From positions 110,108 through 145,398 of the forward strand of contig DBMO01000024.1 in NCBI GenBank assembly GCA_002298995.1: 35,291 nucleotides of DNA, in the 5' to 3' direction. The DNA is from Desulfarculales bacterium UBA696 (lineage in GTDB: Bacteria > Desulfobacterota > Syntrophobacteria > Syntrophobacterales > Syntrophobacteraceae). Made by a program: the position numbers and the translations under genes. This document shows positions 23,697 through 30,564 of the stretch, piece by piece. Every line of letters begins with the position of its first letter. The stretch's first letter is position 1. The notes beneath the pieces are model-generated. The model did no database searches and had not been told where the DNA came from. It saw only the letters and a program-made list of their open reading frames with translations.

Positions 23697-25076
23697 TTAG
23701 CTCACTATCGAGTCAACGGTTCGGATCGCCGCGACGGAAAGGCCGGTAGAAGTGATCGCCGACTCGACCTCGAAAGGCAAAATGCCCTTCTTTCGCACCC
23801 GCACAAGAACCGGGACATCGGCGGCATAAGTGATCGTGGTCTGGGAGGTAGTTCCGGTTGCCTGCTCGTCAACGAAGGGCGAGTAGGCGTCATCGCCCAG
23901 GGCGTAGCTCTTGGAGAGCGTCACGCCCGTATGCAAGGTGAAGGTGCTCCCAGCCCAGAAGTCGTATTGATACCGATCATCGCCAATGCGAATAAATCCG
24001 CTCGATGGCGTGTCGTTGGTGATGGCCTCCTGGATGGTTACCGAGCCGTTCCCTATGTTATTCCCTGCGGTCAGGTTGTACTGAGCCTTGTTGATCGAGC
24101 CGCCCGCGCCGGTCAGCCTGGCAACGAGAATCCTGTCGCCTGCAAGTACGCCCGTTACCTTTACCGGCACCACATTGGGAGGAGATACAACCGTGTTATC
24201 GGCCGAAATGAGCTGGAAATTCTTGGCATCATTGCCGTCGTAATTTTCGATCCAGATCCCGCGAGCGCCGAAGAACTTGCCACCGGCGAATGTTCCGAAG
24301 GGGGATTTAACCTCGTCTGCGTAAACTCCGGGGCTTGCACTGCGATAGCGCCAGCCTTCAATGCCATTTAAGACCACCGCCGATGCGCCCCGTGTGATGT
24401 ATTTAAGATACTCGTAGACCTGGGAGAGCGTGCGCCCGGAGCAATTGATGACCACATCGTAATTCTTTGTCACCCCGCCGAGGGCCTTACTGACCGTACC
24501 GAAGGTGAGCGTGATGTCGTTCCAGGTCGCAATGGTTCCCGCTGCTGTCTGGTTGTTCAGATCATCGTCTGTTGCAAGCGGGACGGCATTACGTCCACCC
24601 GTAGACAGGTCGATCTCGAAGTGGGAAAAGGTGTCGGACAGTTCGCGGGCCATAACCAAGACTTTGCCTGCATCGATCAGGGCTCCGGCCGCTTTCACCT
24701 TTATCAGCACATCTATATGCCCGGCAGCCCACCAGGACGTTATTTTCGCCCCGTTTTGCACGACGTAGACATTGGCGCCCGCCTGGATCGAGCCGAGCGA
24801 GTAGATGTTCGACCACAGGTTGTTGTTGTCACTGGTCTTTACCGCGCCACCCTTAAGATACTGGAAAGAGGCATCCGGAATGGTCCAGCCGCTTATGAGC
24901 GTATATTCGGTGGGAGTCTGCGCCGACATTGGAACCGTGTCGTCGAGTTGGGCCAGCTCGTCAAATACGTCCATGAGCCATGAATAGAGCTGGTTGACCG
25001 TATACACCGTTGCCCCGCTTGTGTGCGTGATCGTCTTGGCGCCGTAATCGATTGTGAAATCGTCCTGGATAGCCAT
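23697..25076 (-). CDS. Phage tail-associated protein sharing a C-terminal module with the spike-like protein (459 aa)
   Basis: The N-terminus GAKTITHTSGATVYTVNQLY with LYSWLMDVFDELAQLDDTVP, then MSAQTPTEYTLISGW, is a pattern seen in phage structural proteins. The middle is beta-rich, with a TLSQVYEYLKYITRGAS helix comparable to TIQELYDYCQYNLALEA in the next gene. The C-terminal ~140 residues include VTGVLAGDRILVARL and end VRVRKKGILPFEVESAITST-GLSV, like the 1043-residue protein. AGAGGGG stands before the ATG. It lies directly after the gpM-like gene, so it is probably a tail-tip or baseplate protein; the exact role is unknown. Confidence 0.55.
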   Translation of the reverse strand: MAIQDDFTIDYGAKTITHTSGATVYTVNQLYSWLMDVFDELAQLDDTVPMSAQTPTEYTLISGWTIPDASFQYLKGGAVKTSDNNNLWSNIYSLGSIQAGANVYVVQNGAKITSWWAAGHIDVLIKVKAAGALIDAGKVLVMARELSDTFSHFEIDLSTGGRNAVPLATDDDLNNQTAAGTIATWNDITLTFGTVSKALGGVTKNYDVVINCSGRTLSQVYEYLKYITRGASAVVLNGIEGWRYRSASPGVYADEVKSPFGTFAGGKFFGARGIWIENYDGNDAKNFQLISADNTVVSPPNVVPVKVTGVLAGDRILVARLTGAGGSINKAQYNLTAGNNIGNGSVTIQEAITNDTPSSGFIRIGDDRYQYDFWAGSTFTLHTGVTLSKSYALGDDAYSPFVDEQATGTTSQTTITYAADVPVLVRVRKKGILPFEVESAITSTGLSVAAIRTVDSIVS

Positions 25077-25088
25077 TTGTGCCCCTCT

Positions 25089-25439
25089 CTATACCTCTTC
25101 CAACGTCATCTCAGCCCGCCATCTGAGCTTGTAGCCTACTGGTGCGAATTTTATCGGCTCCTTGAACCGCACGTTATAGACCAAGCCGCTGCCCAGATTC
25201 GTCCAGCTGAAAGCGTCGCAGCCGACCTTTACCGCAGCCTCGAAATTCTGGAGGTTCACCTTGTCGGCCTCGGACAAGAACGAGTACTTCAGCTTCCACA
25301 TCATTGGAACGCGGGTACAGCGCGGCCTTGTCTTGGTATAGCCGGCCTCCGACCTTACTCGGATAGTCGGGTCGAACGCCCGCTGCTCCTCCCAGGAATC
25401 GACGTCAGGGTTGTCGGAAAGGGTTGGGAAATCAGACAT
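25089..25439 (-). CDS. Minor tail protein M-like
   Basis: The 116-residue protein resembles lambda gpM (phage minor tail family): RVRSEAGYTKTRPRCTR parallels the conserved RFGDGYSQR region, followed by MWKLKYSFLSEADKVNLQNF, CDAFSWTNLGSG and a final beta-strand RWRAEMTLEEV. gpM-type proteins join the tape measure end to the tail tip. It lies directly after the tape measure gene, as in lambda. The ATG at 25439 is chosen over a GTG one codon earlier; AAAGG 9 bases upstream is contributed by a nonamer repeat. Confidence 0.72.
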   Translation of the reverse strand: MSDFPTLSDNPDVDSWEEQRAFDPTIRVRSEAGYTKTRPRCTRVPMMWKLKYSFLSEADKVNLQNFEAAVKVGCDAFSWTNLGSGLVYNVRFKEPIKFAPVGYKLRWRAEMTLEEV

Positions 25440-25448
25440 CACAAGAAC

Positions 25449-25480
25449 CTTTCACCGCGGAGGTCGCGGGGATCGCAGAG
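25449..25480 (-). repeat. Period-9 array between tape measure and gpM-like genes
   Basis: On the minus strand the nonamers CTCTGCGAT, CCCCGCGAC and CTCCGCGGT are followed by GAAAGG. This is the reverse orientation of the family seen at 18419-18450. It fills the whole gap between two genes and supplies the Shine-Dalgarno AAAGG of the gpM-like gene. Confidence 0.7.
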
Positions 25481-26350
25481 CTATTTTCGGTTTCGGAGCA
25501 TCTGTCCGAGGACGCCGTATTCATTTATGTCCTTGGCCACGACCCCGATAATCATCTTGTCGAAGCTGTGGGTAATCGATCCCTGTTCGAGCTTGAGTGG
25601 CATGCTGGACTGATTATCGATTTTGACCTCTACGTTCATCGCCTGGGCTGATTGCCCCGACTTCGTGTCGCCATGGCTCCACCCGCCTCTTGGAATTACA
25701 ACCTCGCCTTTTTGGAGGATGGCCGGAAATTCGTCGGAGGCCAACCCCGAGTGTAGTCGCGGAGCACCGGCCATCAGGAGCGGGCTTGCCGCCCTACGGG
25801 TACCGTCAAGCCCAACGATCCCTCCCGAGTGGAAATTGAGAAACCAATCCGGAGTTTCGCTCCACTGAAAATAGCCTTCGCTGGCCCCGCTGCTCCCGCC
25901 GGCCCCGCCGCCAAACCCGCCAAAAAGATTCCCGAGCAGATCCTCGAATCCGCGGGTGGCCATTTTAGAGATCGCTTTGGACCATGCATTGATTAGAAAA
26001 TTGCAGAAGGCGCTAAAGAAGTCCTCGGCAGAGGAGATTTCGCCCTTGAAAAGGCTGCTGAAGAGGCTTTTAAAACTCGAACCGGCCGAGCCGACGAATT
26101 TTTGGGTGCTGGAATTCACTTCGCTCAGGGCTTTTTGGGTTGACTTGAGGCTTATTTCCGCTTCCCGGCCGACCAGTTTCTGCTGCTCACGCGTCTTTTC
26201 CAGAGCCAGTTGACGCTCACGCTCGACCGAGGCGATTTCGCTTTGAATCCGGAGCTGTTCTTCCATGGACTTGACCGTCTGGTCGAAATCCCGGCTCGAA
26301 CCGGTCTCACTCGAGTTGATTAAGCTTATGCTCCGCCTGTTTTCTGCCAT
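25481..26350 (-). CDS. Tail tape measure protein, very short / probably truncated
   Basis: The 289-residue protein carries the C-terminal part of a siphophage tape measure: FHSGGIVGLDGTRRAASP, then HSGLASDEFPAILQKGEVVIPR, the standard tape-measure end. Before it lie an amphipathic region (SSFKSLFSSLFKGEISSAEDFF) and a charged coiled coil (EEQLRIQSEIASVERERQLA). Tape measures usually have 600-1500 residues because their length sets tail length, so most of the rod is missing. The ATG at 26350 has AGGA about 10 bases upstream; an in-frame GTG at 26398 would overlap the gpGT end. An internal deletion is likely, but no junction is visible; a genuinely short tail is the alternative. Confidence 0.72.
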   Translation of the reverse strand: MAENRRSISLINSSETGSSRDFDQTVKSMEEQLRIQSEIASVERERQLALEKTREQQKLVGREAEISLKSTQKALSEVNSSTQKFVGSAGSSFKSLFSSLFKGEISSAEDFFSAFCNFLINAWSKAISKMATRGFEDLLGNLFGGFGGGAGGSSGASEGYFQWSETPDWFLNFHSGGIVGLDGTRRAASPLLMAGAPRLHSGLASDEFPAILQKGEVVIPRGGWSHGDTKSGQSAQAMNVEVKIDNQSSMPLKLEQGSITHSFDKMIIGVVAKDINEYGVLGQMLRNRK

Positions 26351-26378
26351 TTTGGTGGAAATCCTTTTTTCAGCGACA

Positions 26379-27076
26379 TTACTCCGTCGTCTTTTCACGT
26401 AGTGATCGGATTCCCTTTAATTTTTGCTTCAGGAATCCCAAATCCTGCCAAAACTGCAACTCCAGTGAATCATTTTCCAACCTGAACCCGGCTTCCTGAA
26501 GCAAATGGACCCGGAGAAGGGAAAGCGCGTAAGGGCCGGCCTGTTCCCGTCGTGCAGGATTTTTTTCGCAGGCGCGGCAAAGGTTTCGGATTGTCTTTCC
26601 TTCGCAATTTTGGGCAGAATCAGGATCACAGGCCGCGGAGAGAAGAAGGTCTATCTCCCGTTCGAGATCGATTTTCTCCGGGCCTATTCCTCCAAAGGGC
26701 TTTCCGGTTCGGCCTCCCTGCTGGCCCCGGTCGCCTCGAAAACACTTGCAGCAACACTTGCCACGATGTCTCCGGCGTAGCGTGTCAATAGATCTTTCCA
26801 GTCCTGGCGGTACTCCGGGTCGCTCGGGTCCGACGAGAAGAGCTTGCCGTCTATTCCAAGCGTCCCCTTGGTAAACCCGCTGATTATGCGGGAGCCGAAT
26901 TTGAGCCGGTTTTCAAAAACCCTGCTCTTCAGCTTTTGGCCACGCCGCTCGAAGACACCATTCTGGTAGGCTGCCCGTTCCTCGTTGGTCGGCATGCGGT
27001 AATAGATTTCGTGTACGTCGCCGGTAATTCCGTCCTGGATATCCAGAATGTTTCGCTCTGCAGCAAAATCGCGCAT
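26379..27076 (-). CDS. gpGT tail assembly chaperone (-1 frameshift product)
   Basis: A second open frame continues from the slippery site at 26693-26699 to a TAA at 26379-26381. It has no start codon of its own, yet has clear coding character: IDLEREIDLLLSAACD, RVHLLQEAGFRLENDSLE, QFWQDLGFLKQKLKG. After a -1 slip, gpG residues 1-128 are joined to 104 more, giving about 232 residues, as in lambda gpGT, where the T part binds tail tube subunits and the G part the tape measure. The T part has cysteine pairs (CDPDSAQNC, CRAC) that might bind zinc. The frame ends next to the tape measure start, matching lambda order. The span includes a frameshift and will not translate in one frame. Confidence 0.83.
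26684..27076 (-). CDS. gpG-like tail assembly chaperone
   Basis: The 130-residue protein lies between the tail tube and tape measure genes, where lambda-like phages encode gpG. The composition is helical and charged (DFAAERNILDIQDGITGD, EIYYRMPTNEERAAYQNG, DWKDLLTRYAGDIVASV). The length is close to lambda G (140). AAAGGAG lies 6-7 bases before the ATG. A slippery heptamer occurs three codons before its stop. It should coat the tape measure during tail assembly and be absent from virions. The identification depends on synteny and the frameshift more than on sequence similarity. Confidence 0.75.
   Translation of the reverse strand: MRDFAAERNILDIQDGITGDVHEIYYRMPTNEERAAYQNGVFERRGQKLKSRVFENRLKFGSRIISGFTKGTLGIDGKLFSSDPSDPEYRQDWKDLLTRYAGDIVASVAASVFEATGASREAEPESPLEE
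26693..26699 (-). other. -1 programmed frameshift slippery heptamer
   Basis: In the gpG frame the sequence reads C CCT TTG, a canonical X XXY YYZ heptamer, followed by GAG GAA TAG. A slip of one base back re-reads CCC TTT and continues GGA GGA ATA into the long T frame. A GGAGGA block follows directly. Siphophage G/GT genes use exactly this kind of signal. Confidence 0.87.
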
Positions 27077-27101
27077 CGGTTCTCCTTTGGGTGCCTGGCG
27101 C

Positions 27102-28031
27102 TCATGAAAACCTTATCAACAACTCATCGTCCCCGCTGCTCATCGCCAGGGAAAAGGAAGCCTTGTAGATCGCCCTTCCATCCCGGTCACCCGAGCCTAG
27201 TTCGCTGTACTGGAGGGCGGGAGACTCGATTGAAAACCTGTTTCCGTCGATGCTCCCGACGGCGAGGTTCAGGGCCAGTGTGGCGGCGGTTTGCCAGTTG
27301 CTCCAGAATGGGTGGGAGGAAACCGCCACGGCCTCAGGATCGAAACTCCCCCGAGGTTTGCGGCCAGTGATCTCGAAGCCGACGATCCCATCCGCCGCGG
27401 CGATGCTTTTGCGTTCAACCACGCTGTTGTTGATCTCGATCTCGAATTTTTCAGATACCGGTCCGAAGCCGTCGATGGTAAAACCTGCCCCGAGCGCGAC
27501 CGGTGGAAGGATGCCGCTGAAGGTCTGGGCTGCTGGCGATGCATCCACGGGGGAGTTGTAGAACCCCTTGAACTTCCACTCGGCCAGGGCTGGTTTCCCC
27601 ACTTCGACGCTGATTCTGAAAGATCCACGACATCCGGTAATTTTGTGGAAAAGCCTGTCGAGGTACACATAAAGAGTGCAAGATTCGAAATTCGTCGAAA
27701 CCGGCGCGTAGAGCAGGTCTGTTCCGGAATTTACCGTCTGGGCCATGCCGCATGCCCTGAAAAGGACCCCTTCCCAGCCAAAGGCTGGAAGCGCCCCTTT
27801 GGCCCCGGTCCCCTTCATCTCGGTCTTGAAAGCTACCTCGACGCTCCTGGTCCCGCGCAAAAACCTTAGCGGCGAAAGAGATCCGCGCAGGATATTGCGC
27901 TCGACCGCTTCCCCCGCCGGCGAGATATCGAGGTCGCGGACCGCGATCGCATTCGAGGCGGGAGTTGGAATGGGGTCGATCCCGTATTCTGTTTCGATTT
28001 CTGCGAGCACCACCGTGTTTCGAGTGAGCAT
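27102..28031 (-). CDS. Major tail tube protein
   Basis: The 309-residue protein lies between the gp37 homologue and the gpG-like gene, where the tail tube gene sits. It begins MLTRNTVVLAEIETEYGID, continues with RGTRSVEVAFKTEMKGTG and ends with a beta-rich half (FEIEINNSVVERKS, RAIYKASFSLAMSSG). This fits the siphophage tail-tube fold. The ATG at 28031 has GGGGAGAG upstream; earlier in-frame starts would extend into the preceding gene. No sheath gene precedes it, which supports a non-contractile tail. Confidence 0.72.
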   Translation of the reverse strand: MLTRNTVVLAEIETEYGIDPIPTPASNAIAVRDLDISPAGEAVERNILRGSLSPLRFLRGTRSVEVAFKTEMKGTGAKGALPAFGWEGVLFRACGMAQTVNSGTDLLYAPVSTNFESCTLYVYLDRLFHKITGCRGSFRISVEVGKPALAEWKFKGFYNSPVDASPAAQTFSGILPPVALGAGFTIDGFGPVSEKFEIEINNSVVERKSIAAADGIVGFEITGRKPRGSFDPEAVAVSSHPFWSNWQTAATLALNLAVGSIDGNRFSIESPALQYSELGSGDRDGRAIYKASFSLAMSSGDDELLIRFS

Positions 28032-28060
28032 TTTCTCTCTCCCCTGGGCATCTGCCGGCA

Positions 28061-28510
28061 TCAGGCGGCAAACCGGCACCGGGTTTTGAAAAGAATCTGG
28101 TAGAGCGCGAAGTCGCTGCTGCCGGCCATCGCTTCCTCGGAAACCGGGGAGAGCGGCTCCATGTCGATGCCGCAGGATTGGCCGGACAAGGCTACGCGTA
28201 TGTCTTCAAGCACTTGGTAAACTCCTCTTTCCCCCCCCGCCCCATGCCGCACGGCCGAATCTCCCCTCAAATTGCGTACGGCCGCTATCACGCCGAAAAA
28301 CATCTCCCGGTCCTGGCAGCCCGAAATCTTTTGGGAGTACTTGCCCCGCTCGTAGATGACGAACAGCGCGGGGCAAATGGGCGCCATCTCCTCGATTGCA
28401 TCGATATCCCTGCCAAGGAACTCGGAAATCGATCCGAGCGTCCGGATATATGGAAGCTCGCTCGAAAGGCGCCCGATTATGGCCTGTTCAACGTCGGCTA
28501 CGGTCGGCAT
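28061..28510 (-). CDS. Mu gp37-like protein (DUF1834)
   Basis: The 149-residue protein shows the DUF1834 pattern: an N-terminal helix (VADVEQAIIGRLSSEL), CPALFVIYERGKY, and GVYQVLEDIRVALSG, with a C-terminal DFALYQILFKTRC strand. In Mu-like phages this gene follows the gp36 homologue and probably encodes a head-tail joining or tail-completion protein. The ATG at 28510 is chosen because AAGGA lies 9 bases upstream; an in-frame TTG two codons earlier is too close to it. It starts 2 bases after the gp36-like stop. Confidence 0.78.
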   Translation of the reverse strand: MPTVADVEQAIIGRLSSELPYIRTLGSISEFLGRDIDAIEEMAPICPALFVIYERGKYSQKISGCQDREMFFGVIAAVRNLRGDSAVRHGAGGERGVYQVLEDIRVALSGQSCGIDMEPLSPVSEEAMAGSSDFALYQILFKTRCRFAA

Positions 28511-28512
28511 GG

Positions 28513-28944
28513 TCAAAATCCTTCGAGGCTCGATCGAGAGAAAGCTCGCCTGGGATTCTCCGCTGCCGTTTGGGGAGACTCGGGTTCGAGCGGATTCCCC
28601 TCGGGATCACTCTGGCCGAGGGAAACCACGCCCTGCGACACCTGTTCCAGAAAACGGACAGCGCCACGGTAGCGCTCTATGCGGTGCTCGGGGACCCTCT
28701 CCCTTCTCGAGTAGAGGTTGTAGACCGCGATATCCACCGACAGACGCCGAAGCGATTCGGGGACGGGAGCAACGGGCACGGCCAGCCGCGCACCGAGATA
28801 CCCATTTATCTCCTCGCAGGCGTCGCTGATGGCCTGTTCCACCCTGGCCGCCACCACCTCGCCGGTCCCCTCGTCATCGGTCAACTGAACGAGCACGCCC
28901 TCCTGGAGCTGATTCCTGATCTGGTCAATAGTGCAGTATGACAA
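28513..28944 (-). CDS. Mu gp36-like protein (DUF1320)
   Basis: The 143-residue protein fits DUF1320: MSYCTIDQIRNQLQEGVLVQ, then VEQAISDACEEINGYLGARL and RLSVDIAVYNLYSRRERVPE, a helical head-tail connector pattern. The start is TTG at 28944 with AAAGGA about 7 bases before it. It follows the capsid gene as in Mu. The C-terminal ~30 residues (GNPLEPESPQ and beyond) appear disordered. Confidence 0.82.
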   Translation of the reverse strand: MSYCTIDQIRNQLQEGVLVQLTDDEGTGEVVAARVEQAISDACEEINGYLGARLAVPVAPVPESLRRLSVDIAVYNLYSRRERVPEHRIERYRGAVRFLEQVSQGVVSLGQSDPEGNPLEPESPQTAAENPRRAFSRSSLEGF

Positions 28945-29008
28945 TGCCTGTCCTTTCGCTGCCGGTTGCGGGCTATTACACCGTTTCCGAGATCCGATCA
29001 GATATCCA

Positions 29009-29887
29009 CTACGCCAGCCACGGAACTACAATCAGTTCGGCGCTGTTGAACCAGGGGTTTCCCGCGCCGGCAGCGTCGTTCGGAACCTTGAGGATGGATC
29101 TGCCGGCGCTTTCCAGGGTTGGCGGGACGACGAGGTGAGTGGGATTTATACCCAGGGGTGCGCCTTCCTCGCTTTTGAACGCCATCATTGCGGCACGGGC
29201 GGCGGCATAGTTGGTGGCACTGAGTGTGGACTTGCTGCCGTAGGCAAGCTGCCAGAGGCCGAATCCCACGTTTTTGCGATCATCCACGCCGTAGAGGAAT
29301 TTTTTGCGCATGAAGACATTTTCATCGTCAGGGCGGTCCACCGCTACAAATTCGGGGCGTTTTCTGGTTTGCAGGATGATGGGTTTTATCGGCCTGGAAA
29401 GATCGAGCAGAAACCAGGGGTCGCCTGTGCCGCCGCCCGAGTTCGAGACGCTTGCGCCGCCCACGGAATGATCGGTATCGAAGAAATACTGGCTGTCGTA
29501 GCACGCGGTCGTAAAGCCGGCCTTGAGCAGCGCAAAGACCAACATGTCGGGGTGCTGTTTGGCCGCCCAGGCCAATCCCTGGATCATCGGCGTGTAGACG
29601 CCGATCTGGTCGTCTTCTATGTCGTTTCTGTCCACTTCGATCGTGGATTCATAATCCTTGTTCAATATCTCGTATTTGAAGGCTGAAAGGTCGCGGATCG
29701 CGCGGTCTCCAACCCATTCGCGAAGCATCGGAAAGTCGCCCAGCCACTTGTAATCGACCGACCTTCCTTCAGATGGCACCTGCATGGCAACAACGGGCCA
29801 CTGAGAAGGCGCACCGTCGAACGCCTCGTTGAAAACGGTCTTAAACGATTTATAAATTCCGGAAAGATTTGCCTGGTCTATTATCAT
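29009..29887 (-). CDS. Mu gpT-like major capsid protein
   Basis: The 292-residue protein matches the Mu-like major head subunit family: it opens IDQANLSGIYKSFKTVFNEA, contains KWLGDFPMLREWVGDR, YESTIEVDRNDIEDDQIGVY and KQHPDMLVFALLKAG, and ends with PTHLVVPPTLE plus a short strand. The length is normal for gpT. AGGGAG lies about 7 bases upstream of the ATG. It forms the icosahedral shell with the preceding decoration protein and protease/scaffold gene. Confidence 0.9.
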   Translation of the reverse strand: MIIDQANLSGIYKSFKTVFNEAFDGAPSQWPVVAMQVPSEGRSVDYKWLGDFPMLREWVGDRAIRDLSAFKYEILNKDYESTIEVDRNDIEDDQIGVYTPMIQGLAWAAKQHPDMLVFALLKAGFTTACYDSQYFFDTDHSVGGASVSNSGGGTGDPWFLLDLSRPIKPIILQTRKRPEFVAVDRPDDENVFMRKKFLYGVDDRKNVGFGLWQLAYGSKSTLSATNYAAARAAMMAFKSEEGAPLGINPTHLVVPPTLESAGRSILKVPNDAAGAGNPWFNSAELIVVPWLA

Positions 29888-30058
29888 TGCGTGCTCCCTT
29901 CAGCGTTGCGGGCTGTGAACTCCCGGTCCCGTGCCTGTTGCCTGTTGTCTTATTTCGATTGATCTCTTCCACTGTGAGTTCCGGGTCGGATTGAGTTGGG
30001 TGCTTGTTGCGTGGCCATCGGTCGTCGAGAATTCCAACTTGCAACCCGCAACCCGCAA
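29888..30058 (-). repeat. Intergenic stretch built from degenerate heptamers
   Basis: No gene is accepted here. Directly after the decoration-protein stop codon, four heptamers run on the minus strand: GTTGCGG twice, GTTGCAA and GTTGGAA (30059 to 30032). Nearer the capsid gene, GCCTGTT occurs twice in tandem (about 29933-29947 on plus) together with GTTGCGG-like remnants. The rest of the 171 bases looks like decayed repeat. Confidence 0.7.
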
Positions 30059-30463
30059 CTACCTCATGTCGATGTCCACGCCCACCTCGGTTACGCTTAT
30101 GAATTCGGCGATAGTGCCGCATGCGACCGAGTTGCTGGTTGTTTTGGCAACCGTCTGGTCGTCCGATACATTAACGACCGTCCCGATGTCGGTTATGGCC
30201 AGCCCCGAGGCAGCCAGGCGGAAAACGCCTTTGCGCCTGACCCGGACGGTGATGTCACCGTTTGCGCCGGCGGAGTTATCCGCCTGCTCGCCCGCGATGC
30301 CGACGAACTTTAAGTTGGCGGTGTCCGCGCCCGGCACCGCAAAACCCGACGTATTCAAACAAACGATGGACCCGGCATGAATCTTCGCTCCGGCGGCCAC
30401 CTTGTATTCGATCTCGAGTCCCTGACGGTATGTTGTCTTTCTGTCCGCAGTTAAAGCAGCCAT
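30059..30463 (-). CDS. Head decoration / capsid cement protein
   Basis: The 134-residue protein is beta-rich with an N-terminal arm (TYRQGLEIEYKVAAGAKIHA) and the pattern SIVCLNTSGFAVPG, FVGIAGEQADNSAGANGD and VRVRRKGVFRLAAS, as in capsid-stabilising proteins encoded between protease and capsid genes of Mu-like phages. AAAAGGAG precedes the ATG. It presumably decorates the capsid lattice and replaces lambda gpD in function. The assignment is by position and fold pattern. Confidence 0.7.
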   Translation of the reverse strand: MAALTADRKTTYRQGLEIEYKVAAGAKIHAGSIVCLNTSGFAVPGADTANLKFVGIAGEQADNSAGANGDITVRVRRKGVFRLAASGLAITDIGTVVNVSDDQTVAKTTSNSVACGTIAEFISVTEVGVDIDMR

Positions 30464-30502
30464 CTATTGTTCTCCTTTTCCGGTCGCCCATTTCCGGTTA
30501 CC

Positions 30503-30543
30503 GTTGCATGTTCAATGTTGACCGTGCGAGTTTCGAGTTGCGG
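30503..30543 (+). repeat. Degenerate period-7 array between decoration and protease genes
   Basis: About six heptamers in phase on the plus strand: GTTGCAT, GTTCAAT, GTTGACC, GTGCGAG, TTTCGAG and TTGCGGA. The array fills most of the 101-base gap between the two genes. It is more diverged than the array at 18844-18878 but keeps the same period. Confidence 0.6.
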
Positions 30544-30564
30544 AAAGTCTCGTCCGTCTTCCGT

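Noticed and set aside
29850..30122. 90-codon minus-strand frame between decoration and capsid genes
   Set aside because: It overlaps both neighbours and runs through heptamer repeats, so it is best explained as translated repeat.
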